This document shows, in pieces, positions 1-8,944 of a stretch of DNA of 60,469 nucleotides. The position numbers were made by a program, and so were the translations under genes. The notes beneath the pieces were generated by a model. The model was not told the origin of the DNA and searched no databases. It saw nothing but the letters and a program-made list of their open reading frames with translations. Origin of the DNA: Micromonospora musae (GTDB lineage: Bacteria; Actinomycetota; Actinomycetes; Mycobacteriales; Micromonosporaceae); assembly GCF_003626635.1 (NCBI RefSeq), contig NZ_RAZT01000025.1:1-60469 (forward strand). The letters are read 5' to 3'. The first letter of the stretch is position 1. Each line of letters begins with the position of its first letter.

Positions 1-1
1 C

Positions 2-1075
2 ACCAACAGCCTCCTCGCCTGGACCATGGCCTTCAACCACACCCTCACCCGCGCCGCCCTACGCGCCACCGAAGCCGGCGACTACGACGTCATCCACGCC
101 CACGACTGGCTCGTCGCCCACACCGCGATCACGCTGCGCGAGCACCTCGACATCCCACTGGTCGCCACCATCCACGCCACCGAGGCCGGCCGACACCAGG
201 GCTGGCTCCCCGAGGAGATGAACCGCACCATCCACGGCGTCGAACAGTGGCTGGCGAGCGAGTCCGGCCGGGTGATCGTCTGCTCGGGGTACATGTCAAA
301 CGAGGTGAATGCGCTCTTCGGGGTGCCGTCCGCCCGGGTCGACGTGGTGGCCAACGGGGTCGAGCCGCACCGCTGGCGGGCGCCGCGCACCGCGGTCGCC
401 GCGGCGCGAGCCCGGTTCGCCGGGGACGGGCCGCTCGTCACCTTCGCCGGCCGGCTGGTCTACGAGAAGGGCGTGCAGCACCTGCTCGCCGGGGTTCCCC
501 GGCTGCGGGAGCGGCACCCGGGGCTGCGGGTGGTGATCGCCGGCGACGGCCCCTACCGCGCCGAGCTGGAGGCCGACGTGCACCGGCTGGGGCTGGCCGG
601 CGTGGTGCAGATGCCGGGCTTCCTCGGCGGCGGGGAGCTGCCGGCGCTGATGGCCGCGTCGGACTGCTTCGTGGTGCCGAGCATCTACGAGCCGTTCGGC
701 ATGGTGGCCCTGGAGGGCGCGGCGGCCGGGGCGCCGATCGCGGTCTCGGCCACCGGCGGGCTCGCCGAGATCGTCGAGCCGGGCGTCACCGGCATGACGT
801 TCCGGCCGCACGACCCGGACGGACTGGTCGAGGCGGTGCATGCGCTGCTCGCCGACCCGGACACTGCGCGTGCCCTGGCCCGGCGGGCCGGCACCCTGGT
901 GCGCGAGCAGTACGGCTGGTCGGCGATCGCCCGGCGCACCGCCGCCTCGTACGCGGCCGCGATCTCCGGCGCTCCGGCGTTCGCCGCCGAGCGGGCCGAG
1001 CAGCGCATGGCGGCGGGCCGCGCGCTGCCGCCGGTCGCCGCCGGCAACCTGCTCGCCGCCGCCGGCCTGCGCTGA
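2..1075 (+). CDS. GT4 glycosyltransferase, Rv3032-like (5' partial)
   Basis: The reading frame is open from base 2, so the N-terminal Rossmann half begins before the window; the ATG at 26 is internal. HAHDWLVAH and the stretch around VATIHATEAGRHQGW closely resemble mycobacterial Rv3032, a GDP/ADP-sugar-type alpha-1,4-glucosyltransferase for polymethylated glucan or glycogen. The C-terminal GT-B domain shows FAGRLVYEKG (sugar-nucleotide binding) and EPFGMVALEGAAAG, the E-X7-E motif of GT4 retaining enzymes. No signal peptide or membrane segment is visible. The family is clear; the acceptor (glycogen, methylglucose polysaccharide or other) is inferred from resemblance only. Confidence 0.88.
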   Translation, partial: TNSLLAWTMAFNHTLTRAALRATEAGDYDVIHAHDWLVAHTAITLREHLDIPLVATIHATEAGRHQGWLPEEMNRTIHGVEQWLASESGRVIVCSGYMSNEVNALFGVPSARVDVVANGVEPHRWRAPRTAVAAARARFAGDGPLVTFAGRLVYEKGVQHLLAGVPRLRERHPGLRVVIAGDGPYRAELEADVHRLGLAGVVQMPGFLGGGELPALMAASDCFVVPSIYEPFGMVALEGAAAGAPIAVSATGGLAEIVEPGVTGMTFRPHDPDGLVEAVHALLADPDTARALARRAGTLVREQYGWSAIARRTAASYAAAISGAPAFAAERAEQRMAAGRALPPVAAGNLLAAAGLR

Positions 1076-1327
1076 GACCCACCCGACCCGACGCCGCGAC
1101 CGCCCCGACCCCGATCTGACCCCAGCCCGGCCACCCGGTTGCGAGTGGCGGGCGGGGCCTGCGGCGGCGCGGGGGCGTGCGGCAACCTACCGCTGCGGCA
1201 TGCGGCATGCGGCGACGGGCGGTGGCCGGCGGTCGGCATGCGGTGGGGTCTGGCGGCCTGCTGCGGTGCGCGGCGTGGAGCGGCGTGCGGCGGCGTGTCT
1301 CCGGGGTCTCGGTACCGCTGCGCGGCC

Positions 1328-1389
1328 CCTTTGGAGCTGAGTCGCTTACGACATCGGAGCCGATGCGTTTACGACATCAGCTCTAAAGG
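1328..1389. repeat. composite palindromic intergenic element
   Basis: Outer arms CCTTTGGAGCTGA (1328-1340) and TCAGCTCTAAAGG (1377-1389) pair with one mismatch. Inside are direct copies of TTACGACATC (1346-1355, 1369-1378) and a central dyad CATCGG-AG-CCGATG (1352-1365). The base composition is clearly less GC-rich than its surroundings. The architecture suggests a mobile or dispersed small repeat, or a DNA-binding site, rather than a plain terminator. Confidence 0.55.
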
Positions 1390-1542
1390 CTGCCGACCCC
1401 GAACCCCGAACCCGGCGGATCCCCGCCGGCCGCACGAAGTCCAGCGCCGCGCCCAAGGTCCGGGTCCAGCCCCGCGACCGAGGCCCAGGCACTGCGCGGC
1501 GCCCGAGGTCCCGCACCGCGACCGTGGTCCGGTACGACAGGC

Positions 1543-1580
1543 GACAGGCCGCCGACCCCTCGCGGGGTCGGCGGCCTGTC
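1543..1580 (-). terminator. terminator hairpin after citrate synthase
   Basis: A perfect 17-bp stem (1543-1559 with 1564-1580) closes a TCGC loop 20 bp beyond the gltA stop. No T-tract follows, as is common for actinobacterial terminators. Confidence 0.8.
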
Positions 1581-1599
1581 GGTGGTGCCGGCGGGCGGA

Positions 1600-2883
<1,284 letters not shown>

Positions 2884-3041
2884 CTGGTTCCTCGCTTCGC
2901 CGGCAGATCTTCTTTGAATTGCCTTCGCTTTTACCGTAATCGCGGTTCCGGGGACACCACCTGCGGTGGTTCTGCGGTGAGGTATGCGTCACCCGATTCC
3001 CGACCGTCCGGATCGGGAAACCGTCGAAACGAGCGGGCGGA

Positions 3042-5087
3042 TCAGGAGAGGGCGAGCAGGCGCAACCCACCGTCGGTGGTGATCTGGTAGACGTCGAGCC
3101 GGTTCTGCCCGGCGTGGAAGAGCTGGTCGTCGGCGAGCAGGGCGGCGAACCGGCGGCCGCCCGGGTCGGGCGGCACCACCGGCACGACCGCCCCTACGCG
3201 CCCGTTGACCGCCACCGCTAGCAGCGTGCCGTCGGGTACGCCCTCCGGGACGGTCCCCCAGATCAGCGCCGGCAGCGTACCCGTGTCGGGGTCGATGGCG
3301 CGGAACCCGGCCAGGTCGGCGACGCGGGCCGAGCCGCCCGACGGCCGCTCCCCCACCGTCGTGCCGACCAGCGGATGCACCGCCGGCAGGGGTGGCGGCT
3401 TCGGCACCCCGTCGGGGATGGGCGTCGGCTCTCCCGGCCGGTCGTAGAAGTGCTTCTGCCCGGCGGCTCTCGGGGTGTCCCGCGCGGAGCGCCCGTCGAC
3501 CCGCCACGGGATCCGGATGCCCGCCTCGTCGGCCACCGTCGGCAGCAGGTCGACGTGCTCCCAGTTGCGGTCGTCGACCCGGCCGGCGCGCTGGCCGGGC
3601 GTCTTCACGAAGAGCGGCACCCAGGCCACCTCGCCGGGCGCCGCCTTGATCGCATCCATGCCGCGCCCCTGGTACCCCTTGCTGAAGCTCACCCCGTGGT
3701 CGGCGGTGACCACCACCGTCGCCTGGTCGTAGAGCCCGGTGGCGCGCAGCGTCCGCAGCGTCTCACCGATCAACCGGTCGGTGTAGCCGAGCTGCGCCAG
3801 GTGCCGCTGCCGGGCCAGCTCGACCCAGCCGGCGCCCTCGTTCGGCAGATCCTCCGGACCGTCGTAGCGGGCCCCCGACGGGAGGAACTGCCACGGCGAG
3901 TGCGGCATCAGCAGGTGCAGGAAGTGCAGGGTGGGGCGGGGCGTCGGCTTCAGACCGGCCAGGAAGCTGGTGAACCGGGCAGGCTGGTTGTCGTCGAGGT
4001 TGTCCCACCGGAACTTCGGGTCGTCCGGGATCGGCTCCGCCGCGTCCAGCCCCGCCTCGGCCGCGGTCTGCTCCCGGTAGGAGTCCTCCGGGTCGATCCG
4101 GCTCTCGTGCGGCGCGGTGATCTGCCCGAGCAGGCCACGGGTCTCCCGCACCAGCACGCCGAGCCCCTGCTCGGGTGAGACCGGCTGTTCGCAACGGCTG
4201 GGCGGGCAGAGCCGGGTGATGCTCTCCTCGGCGCGGATGTCGTACAGCCCACCGAAGGCGGTGAAGAGGTTGTCCGGGTACTGCGCGTAGTGCGGCGCGG
4301 CGTCACGGGCCGGATAGCGGCCGGTGAGCATGGCCGGCAGCGCGTACGGCGTCCAGCCGCTGACCCCGGTGGCGTTGCGGTACCAGGTCGAGCCCGCGGC
4401 CAGCTCCGCGAAGTGCGGGAAGCGCGTCGCGTCGATCCGGCCGTCCGGACCGAGCAGGGAGACCAGCGGCAGTTCGTCGAGGATCAGCATCACCACCGGC
4501 GGGTGCACGGTGGTCGCCGCGGTGCCGGTCGCGCCGTCGGCCGACCGGGGCAGCACCAGCACCGAGCTGGGTGAGAGGAGCAGGAAGATCCCCACGAACG
4601 CCAGCGGGCCGGCGGCGGCCACCCGCAGCACCCGGCCCGGCGTGCGCCACCGCCGATGGGCGACCGCCGCGGCGACGCCGACCACCCCGGCCACCAACAG
4701 CAGCGGTACGCCCCGCAGCGGTGTGCCGTGCCGGCCGATCTGCACGGCCAGCGCGGCGATCAGCAGCCCGACGAGCAGCGTATGGGTCACCGACCGGGCC
4801 ATCCGCCCGCCGAGCCGGGTGAGCGCGCCGAGCAGCAGCAGCGCGCCGGTGGGCGCCACCGCGATCAGCCCGACCAGCAGCAGCACCTGCTCCCGGTCGG
4901 CGCGGTGGAACAGGAAGAAGTCGGGGCTGCGGCCGAGCACGTCCAGCAGTGGTTGGGTGACCACCAGCCCGACCAGTGCGACGATCTCCAGCATCCGGCC
5001 CAGCTCGGATCGCAGGCCCGCCGCCCAGCGGCCCCGACGCGCGCCCGCCCCGGCACCTTCGGCCGTGACGGTCGGCGGCTCAGTCAC
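3042..5087 (-). CDS. membrane-anchored sulfatase/phosphoethanolamine-transferase-fold protein
   Basis: 681 aa. The N-terminal ~180 residues form about five membrane segments. A large alkaline-phosphatase-superfamily domain follows, presumably outside the cell: VVMLILDELPL (metal-binding Asp/Glu, ~199-207), GWTPYALPAMLTG (candidate Thr nucleophile, ~244-256) and VTADHGVSF (metal site). There is no CxPSR formylglycine motif, so it is more likely an LTA-synthase-like phospho-group transferase or hydrolase than a true sulfatase. It is the last gene of an operon with the methyltransferase (8-bp overlap) and a 49-aa membrane peptide, suggesting modification of an envelope glycan. The substrate is unknown. 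Confidence 0.85.
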   Translation of the reverse strand: MTEPPTVTAEGAGAGARRGRWAAGLRSELGRMLEIVALVGLVVTQPLLDVLGRSPDFFLFHRADREQVLLLVGLIAVAPTGALLLLGALTRLGGRMARSVTHTLLVGLLIAALAVQIGRHGTPLRGVPLLLVAGVVGVAAAVAHRRWRTPGRVLRVAAAGPLAFVGIFLLLSPSSVLVLPRSADGATGTAATTVHPPVVMLILDELPLVSLLGPDGRIDATRFPHFAELAAGSTWYRNATGVSGWTPYALPAMLTGRYPARDAAPHYAQYPDNLFTAFGGLYDIRAEESITRLCPPSRCEQPVSPEQGLGVLVRETRGLLGQITAPHESRIDPEDSYREQTAAEAGLDAAEPIPDDPKFRWDNLDDNQPARFTSFLAGLKPTPRPTLHFLHLLMPHSPWQFLPSGARYDGPEDLPNEGAGWVELARQRHLAQLGYTDRLIGETLRTLRATGLYDQATVVVTADHGVSFSKGYQGRGMDAIKAAPGEVAWVPLFVKTPGQRAGRVDDRNWEHVDLLPTVADEAGIRIPWRVDGRSARDTPRAAGQKHFYDRPGEPTPIPDGVPKPPPLPAVHPLVGTTVGERPSGGSARVADLAGFRAIDPDTGTLPALIWGTVPEGVPDGTLLAVAVNGRVGAVVPVVPPDPGGRRFAALLADDQLFHAGQNRLDVYQITTDGGLRLLALS

Positions 5088-6504
5088 CCACCACCGCCGT
5101 GTAGAGCGTACGGGTGCCCGAGGGCAGTTCCTCCCGCCCGGCGATGTCGCAGCGCGCCGCGAGCAGCCGCTCGAACTCCGCCCGCCGGTAGTCGGGGAAG
5201 GTCCCCTCGGGCTTGTTGGCCAGCAGCCGTTGAGCCATCGGGTCCTCGGGGTGGACGAACTCCACGACGATCCGCGCGCCGGGGGCGCAGAGGTCGGCGA
5301 GCCAGGCCACCACCTCGGGCAGTGGCACGTTGCGCCCGATCGCCAGGTGGTGCACCACGGCCAGGGCGAGCACCACGTCGGCGGCGGCCCGGTCGGCGAA
5401 GGAGGCCCGTTCGACGCCCCGCCACCCGCCGCCGGGCGAGGGGTCGGCGAGGTCCATCACCAGGGGCAGGATCCGCCGCTGGCCCTCCGCCCGCAGCGCC
5501 CGGTAGAGCGTGTCCACCACTGCCGGGTCCTGCTCCACGGCGACCACCTGGTCGGCGTGGCGGGCGGCGAGACGCGCGTACCGGCCGTCGTTGGCGCCGA
5601 GGTCGAGCACGAGGCGGGGGCGGGGGCCGCCGGCCAACGCGTTCGTGACGAACCGCTCCTTGCCGGCTCGGTCCTGCTCCGTGTAGCCGCAGGTGCGCTG
5701 GTAGTCGGCCCAGTGGCTGGTCGCCGGCGGACGGTCCAGCCGGCGGACCAGCTTCTCGATGCCGCGTACGGTGGCCAGGGCGAGTTCGCCGGAGTATCCG
5801 GCGGCGCGCAGCTCGGCGCGGACGTCGGTGGTGGTGGCCGCCGCGTGCCGGTTCTGCATGGCGGCGTGCAGGTGCAGGTGGGTCGGTACGCCGGGGGACA
5901 GTCGCCGGAAGCCGCGGAACAGCGGCCGCAGCGCGTCGGCCTCGATGCCGTCCACCCGGGCGCGCAACCAGGGTTGGAAGTCCACGCCGAGGTGCGCGCC
6001 GAGCAGCAGCGGATAGAGCATCGTCTGGCAGAACTGTCGGTAGCCCGCCCAGGGCTCCCCGTCGCGGACCGGCTCGAACGAGCCCACGTCGATGAAGACC
6101 GGCTCGGTGCCGCGCCACTGGAGGTTGTACGCCGACCCGTCCTTGGTGGTGAAGCCGGCGGGCAGCGCCGCGCGCAGGATCTCCAGGTGCAGCAGCGCGG
6201 CGTCGCGCAGCATGGTGAAGGACCACTCGTAGGGGTGCGAGACGAACGGGATGCGTTCGTGGCGCAGCACGGTGGCCCAGCGGGTGGCGCCGGGCAGCCG
6301 GGCGGGCTCGACCGCCTCGGTGCCGCAGACCTTGCCGGCGGCGAGCAGGGCGGTGAAGAAGTCGCTGGCGGCCAGCGCCCGCCAGTGCTCGGCGGCCTGC
6401 GCGTCGAGCCCGCGCAGCACGTCGTCACCGTCGTGGAAGACCCGGTTGGCCGGGTCACGGAACGAGCCGGGTTCGGGCCGGAGGCCCGCCGGGGAGATCG
6501 CCAT
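5080..6504 (-). CDS. class I SAM-dependent methyltransferase
   Basis: 474 aa. The C-terminal half holds a Rossmann methyltransferase domain with motif I LVLDLGANDGRYA (298-310) and an acidic ribose contact after it (VVAVEQD). The N-terminal ~250 residues are a separate domain, including GTEPVFIDVGSFEPV. The start at 6504 has only a weak ribosome binding site and lies 12 nt after the stop of the upstream 49-aa gene, which suggests translational coupling. The 3' end overlaps the sulfatase-fold gene by 8 bp. The linkage points to methylation of a cell-surface polymer; this is inference from context. Confidence 0.85.
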   Translation of the reverse strand: MAISPAGLRPEPGSFRDPANRVFHDGDDVLRGLDAQAAEHWRALAASDFFTALLAAGKVCGTEAVEPARLPGATRWATVLRHERIPFVSHPYEWSFTMLRDAALLHLEILRAALPAGFTTKDGSAYNLQWRGTEPVFIDVGSFEPVRDGEPWAGYRQFCQTMLYPLLLGAHLGVDFQPWLRARVDGIEADALRPLFRGFRRLSPGVPTHLHLHAAMQNRHAAATTTDVRAELRAAGYSGELALATVRGIEKLVRRLDRPPATSHWADYQRTCGYTEQDRAGKERFVTNALAGGPRPRLVLDLGANDGRYARLAARHADQVVAVEQDPAVVDTLYRALRAEGQRRILPLVMDLADPSPGGGWRGVERASFADRAAADVVLALAVVHHLAIGRNVPLPEVVAWLADLCAPGARIVVEFVHPEDPMAQRLLANKPEGTFPDYRRAEFERLLAARCDIAGREELPSGTRTLYTAVVGD

Positions 6505-6516
6505 CGTCGGCCGGGG

Positions 6517-6666
6517 TCAGCTCTGGTCGGTGGGCTGCCGCCGGAACCGGTCGACGAGTCTGCGCCAGTACAGCTTGGCGGCGACGGCCGCGCCGGCCAC
6601 CCCGCCGACCACCGCCTGCACGATGAGGCTGCCGGATCCCGCGTCCAGATAGGCCAGATGGGACAC
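6517..6666 (-). CDS. 49-aa single-span membrane protein, YLDAGSGS motif
   Basis: Starts with GTG at 6666, preceded by AAAAGGAG at good spacing. The peptide begins SHLAYLDAGSGSLIVQAVVG, has one hydrophobic helix over about residues 13-32 and a basic tail (KLYWRRLVDRFRRQ). Small proteins with a YLDxGSGS/YLDPGTGS start followed by one helix and a basic end recur beside polysaccharide and sulfatase-fold genes in many bacteria; their function is not known to me. It is the first gene of the operon with the methyltransferase and sulfatase-fold protein, and may be an accessory or anchoring subunit. Confidence 0.8.
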   Translation of the reverse strand: MSHLAYLDAGSGSLIVQAVVGGVAGAAVAAKLYWRRLVDRFRRQPTDQS

Positions 6667-6841
6667 CAACCGCTCCTTTTCCTCGCCGTCACGAAACCGG
6701 CTGTCCCGGAGGAGGCGCCATGGGGCTTTTGATCCGGAAAGCCGCTTTGCAGCCACCGTACGCCGATCATTCATCTCGCGCGGCCACACCGGCTACACCC
6801 GGGCGTCCGTTTCGTTCAAGACACCCGACGGGGGGACTCCC

Positions 6842-6847
6842 TATCGT
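6842..6847 (+). promoter_or_regulatory. -10 element of leaderless VOC gene
   Basis: TATCGT ends 7 nt before the ATG at 6855, placing the transcript start at or next to the start codon. Confidence 0.65.
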
Positions 6848-6854
6848 CGGTGCC

Positions 6855-7256
6855 ATGACGCCTCGCTTCGACCTGATCGGCATGGCCACCACCGACATGG
6901 CCCGGACCCTGGACTTCTACCGCCGCCTCGGGCTGGACATCCCGCCCGGCGCCGAATCCCAGCCGCACGTGGAGGTGACCCTGCCCGGTGGGATCCGGCT
7001 CGCGTGGGACGACGCGGAGATGGTCCGCTCCTTCGATCCGGACTGGACGCCACCCACCGGCAGCCCCCGACACAGCCTGGCCTTCCGCTGCGCGGACCCG
7101 GCCGAGGTCGACAGGTGGTACGCCGAGCTGACCGAGGCCGGCTACGAGGGCCACCTGAAGCCGTGGGACGCGTTCTGGGGGCAGCGCTACGCCGTGCTGC
7201 ACGACCCGGACGGCAACGGCGTCGACCTCTTCGCCCCGCTACCCGAGGCCGACTGA
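6855..7256 (+). CDS. VOC-family (glyoxalase/bleomycin-resistance fold) protein
   Basis: 133 aa with the paired beta-alpha-beta-beta-beta modules of the vicinal-oxygen-chelate fold. The first runs from the N-terminus (FDLIGMATTDMARTLDFYRR), the second from HSLAFRCADPAEVDRWYAEL to LHDPDGNGVDLFAPL. The DPDGNGVDLF end is typical of glyoxalase-like proteins and carries the usual C-terminal acidic position as Asp. Upstream in-frame ATGs were rejected because TATCGT sits 7 nt before 6855 and the family begins here. It may be an enzyme or a drug-binding protein; the substrate cannot be read from sequence. Confidence 0.88.
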   Translation: MTPRFDLIGMATTDMARTLDFYRRLGLDIPPGAESQPHVEVTLPGGIRLAWDDAEMVRSFDPDWTPPTGSPRHSLAFRCADPAEVDRWYAELTEAGYEGHLKPWDAFWGQRYAVLHDPDGNGVDLFAPLPEAD

Positions 7257-7279
7257 GCGCACCACCCTGCTCGCCCCGG

Positions 7280-7969
7280 TCAGCCGGCGGCGAGCAGGGT
7301 CGACGGCGGCACCCCGGCGAGGTCCCGTACGTCCCGGGTCAGGTGCGCCTGGTCGGCGTAGCCGCAGACGGCGGCCACCTCGGCCAGCGGCGTACCGGTC
7401 CGGGCCACGGCCAGCGCCCGGTGCATCCGCAGGATCCGGGCGAGGGTCTTCGGGCCGTACCCGAACAGGTGTCGGCTGCGGCGGTGCAGGGTTCGCGCGT
7501 CGAGCCCGACCTCGGCGGCGATCGCGCCCACCGGCACGCCGCCGGCCGCCGCGGCCGCCACCTGGGCGCCCAGCGGATCGGCTCCGCCGACCTCACGCAG
7601 CCGTCGCGCCACGAGTCGCGGCAGCACCGACGCCGGGGCTTCGGCTGCCCGCTGCGCCAGCTCGGCGACGGCCCGGTCACCCCAGAGCGCGGCGAGCGGC
7701 ACCCGCACGTCGCGCAGCTCGTCCGCGGGCACGCCGAGCACCGCGGGGCCGACACCGGGCGGCAGCCGCAGCCCCACCCACCGGTCCCCCGGCGCGGCCA
7801 CGCTCAGGAAGGCCGTCCGGTCCGGACCGGCCACGACCAGGCCGGCGCGGCTGGACCAGAGCAGGTCGACGCAGCCGTCCGGAAGCACCCGGCTCGTCCG
7901 GGCGTCGCCCGGATTGACGCTGGTCCAGAGGGTGCCGCCGGCGACGCCGGCAGGACGTTCCCGGTACAC
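7280..7969 (-). CDS. AraC-family transcriptional regulator
   Basis: 229 aa from the GTG at 7969. The N-terminal ~110 residues match the DUF6597-type sensor domain (RVLPDGCVDLLW, then GVPADELRDVRVPLAALWG). The C-terminal AraC DNA-binding domain has two helix-turn-helix units: VPVGAIAAEVGLDARTLHRR and TPLAEVAAVCGYADQAHLTR, ending near AGVPPSTL. It is divergent from the arginase-fold gene at 8047, with 77 bp between the starts, so it may control that gene. It converges on the VOC gene. Ligand unknown. Confidence 0.88.
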   Translation of the reverse strand: MYRERPAGVAGGTLWTSVNPGDARTSRVLPDGCVDLLWSSRAGLVVAGPDRTAFLSVAAPGDRWVGLRLPPGVGPAVLGVPADELRDVRVPLAALWGDRAVAELAQRAAEAPASVLPRLVARRLREVGGADPLGAQVAAAAAGGVPVGAIAAEVGLDARTLHRRSRHLFGYGPKTLARILRMHRALAVARTGTPLAEVAAVCGYADQAHLTRDVRDLAGVPPSTLLAAG

Positions 7970-8034
7970 GGATCCCAGGCTGCCACGCCGTCGGCGTGAG
8001 CGGCGAACCGCCGCGCCGGTCGGGCCGGCGCCGG

Positions 8035-8040
8035 TACCGT
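8035..8040 (+). promoter_or_regulatory. -10 element of leaderless arginase-fold gene
   Basis: TACCGT followed by exactly 6 nt and the GTG at 8047, consistent with transcription starting at the start codon. Confidence 0.65.
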
Positions 8041-8046
8041 GCGGGT

Positions 8047-8901
8047 GTGCGGTGGACGGTGGTCGACGCGCCGATGGACTCGTCCGGCACCGGGCGGGGC
8101 GAGCAACGGGCGCCCGAGGCGTTGCGCCGAGCCGGGCTGTTGGCCGCGCTCGACGCCGACGACGGGGGCGCCGTGGACGCGCGCGTCGAGGACGCCGCCC
8201 GGGACCCGGCGAGCGGCCTGATCGGCGCCGAGGCGGTGCGACGGGCCGGCGCGGCCATCGCCGCACGCGTCGCCGACCTGCTCGCCGCCGGGCGGCGCCC
8301 GCTCGTGGTCGGCGGCGACTGCGCCATCCTGCCGGGGGTCTGCCGGGCGCTGCCGGCCGGCAGCGACCTGTGGTTCGTCGACGCGCACCCGGATTTCTAC
8401 GACGGCGCCACCTCCGAGACGGGCGAGGGCGCCGACATGGACCTCAGCGTGGTCACCGGGCACGGACCGGCCGTCGCGGCGGGGGTCGAGGGCGCGCTGG
8501 TCGACCCGAACCGGGTTCACCTGCTCGGGCACCGCCCGGCCGTCGAGGAGGCGGGGCGCGTCGAAGCGGCGCGGATCGACCCGCGGATCCACCAGGTGCC
8601 CGCCGCCGAGCTGCGCCGACGCGACCCGGGCCGGGTCGGCGCGGCGCTGGCCGAGGAAGGTTCGGCGCCCGCGTGGCTGCACCTCGACCTGGACGCCGTC
8701 GACCCGCTCGACCTGCCGGCGGTGACCTACCCCGAGCCGGACGGGCTGCGCCGGCCGGAGCTGGTCGCGTTGGTCGCGCCGCTGAGCCGCGCCGACCGGC
8801 TGCTCGGCATGAGCGTGACGGACCTGAACGTCGACCGGGACCCCGACGGGCGGCACGCGCGCCGCGTCGTCGAGCTCCTCGTCGAGCTGCTGCGCCCCTG
8901 A
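8047..8901 (+). CDS. arginase/agmatinase-superfamily protein
   Basis: 284 aa ureohydrolase fold. Metal-site motifs are DAHPDFYD (Asp-X-His-X-Asp) and HLDLDAVDP (the two C-terminal Asp ligands). The first motif, usually GGDH in arginases, reads GGDC, so one Mn-binding His is replaced by Cys. The GTG start at 8047 is chosen because TACCGT precedes it by 6 nt; longer in-frame starts add only low-complexity Arg-rich sequence. Divergent from an AraC regulator. It could hydrolyse a guanidino or formimino compound, or be a variant with altered metal use. Confidence 0.85.
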   Translation: MRWTVVDAPMDSSGTGRGEQRAPEALRRAGLLAALDADDGGAVDARVEDAARDPASGLIGAEAVRRAGAAIAARVADLLAAGRRPLVVGGDCAILPGVCRALPAGSDLWFVDAHPDFYDGATSETGEGADMDLSVVTGHGPAVAAGVEGALVDPNRVHLLGHRPAVEEAGRVEAARIDPRIHQVPAAELRRRDPGRVGAALAEEGSAPAWLHLDLDAVDPLDLPAVTYPEPDGLRRPELVALVAPLSRADRLLGMSVTDLNVDRDPDGRHARRVVELLVELLRP

Positions 8902-8944
8902 GTCATTTCGGCGGCCTCGGTTCGGGGTCAGCCGGGGAGGCCGG

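Larger units (their letters stand above)
1076..1599. other. intergenic region, 524 bp, no gene seen
   Basis: Open frames here are artefacts of 75% GC and show no recognizable protein. The stretch 1139-1320 is strongly G-rich on the plus strand, with repeated GGCATGCGG words. A complex dyad lies at 1328-1389 and the gltA terminator at 1543-1580; both are listed separately. Confidence 0.6.

Noticed and set aside
4324..6732. 802-residue plus-strand frame over the sulfatase and methyltransferase genes
   Set aside because: Antisense to two genes with clear family motifs, and no recognizable domain in its translation.
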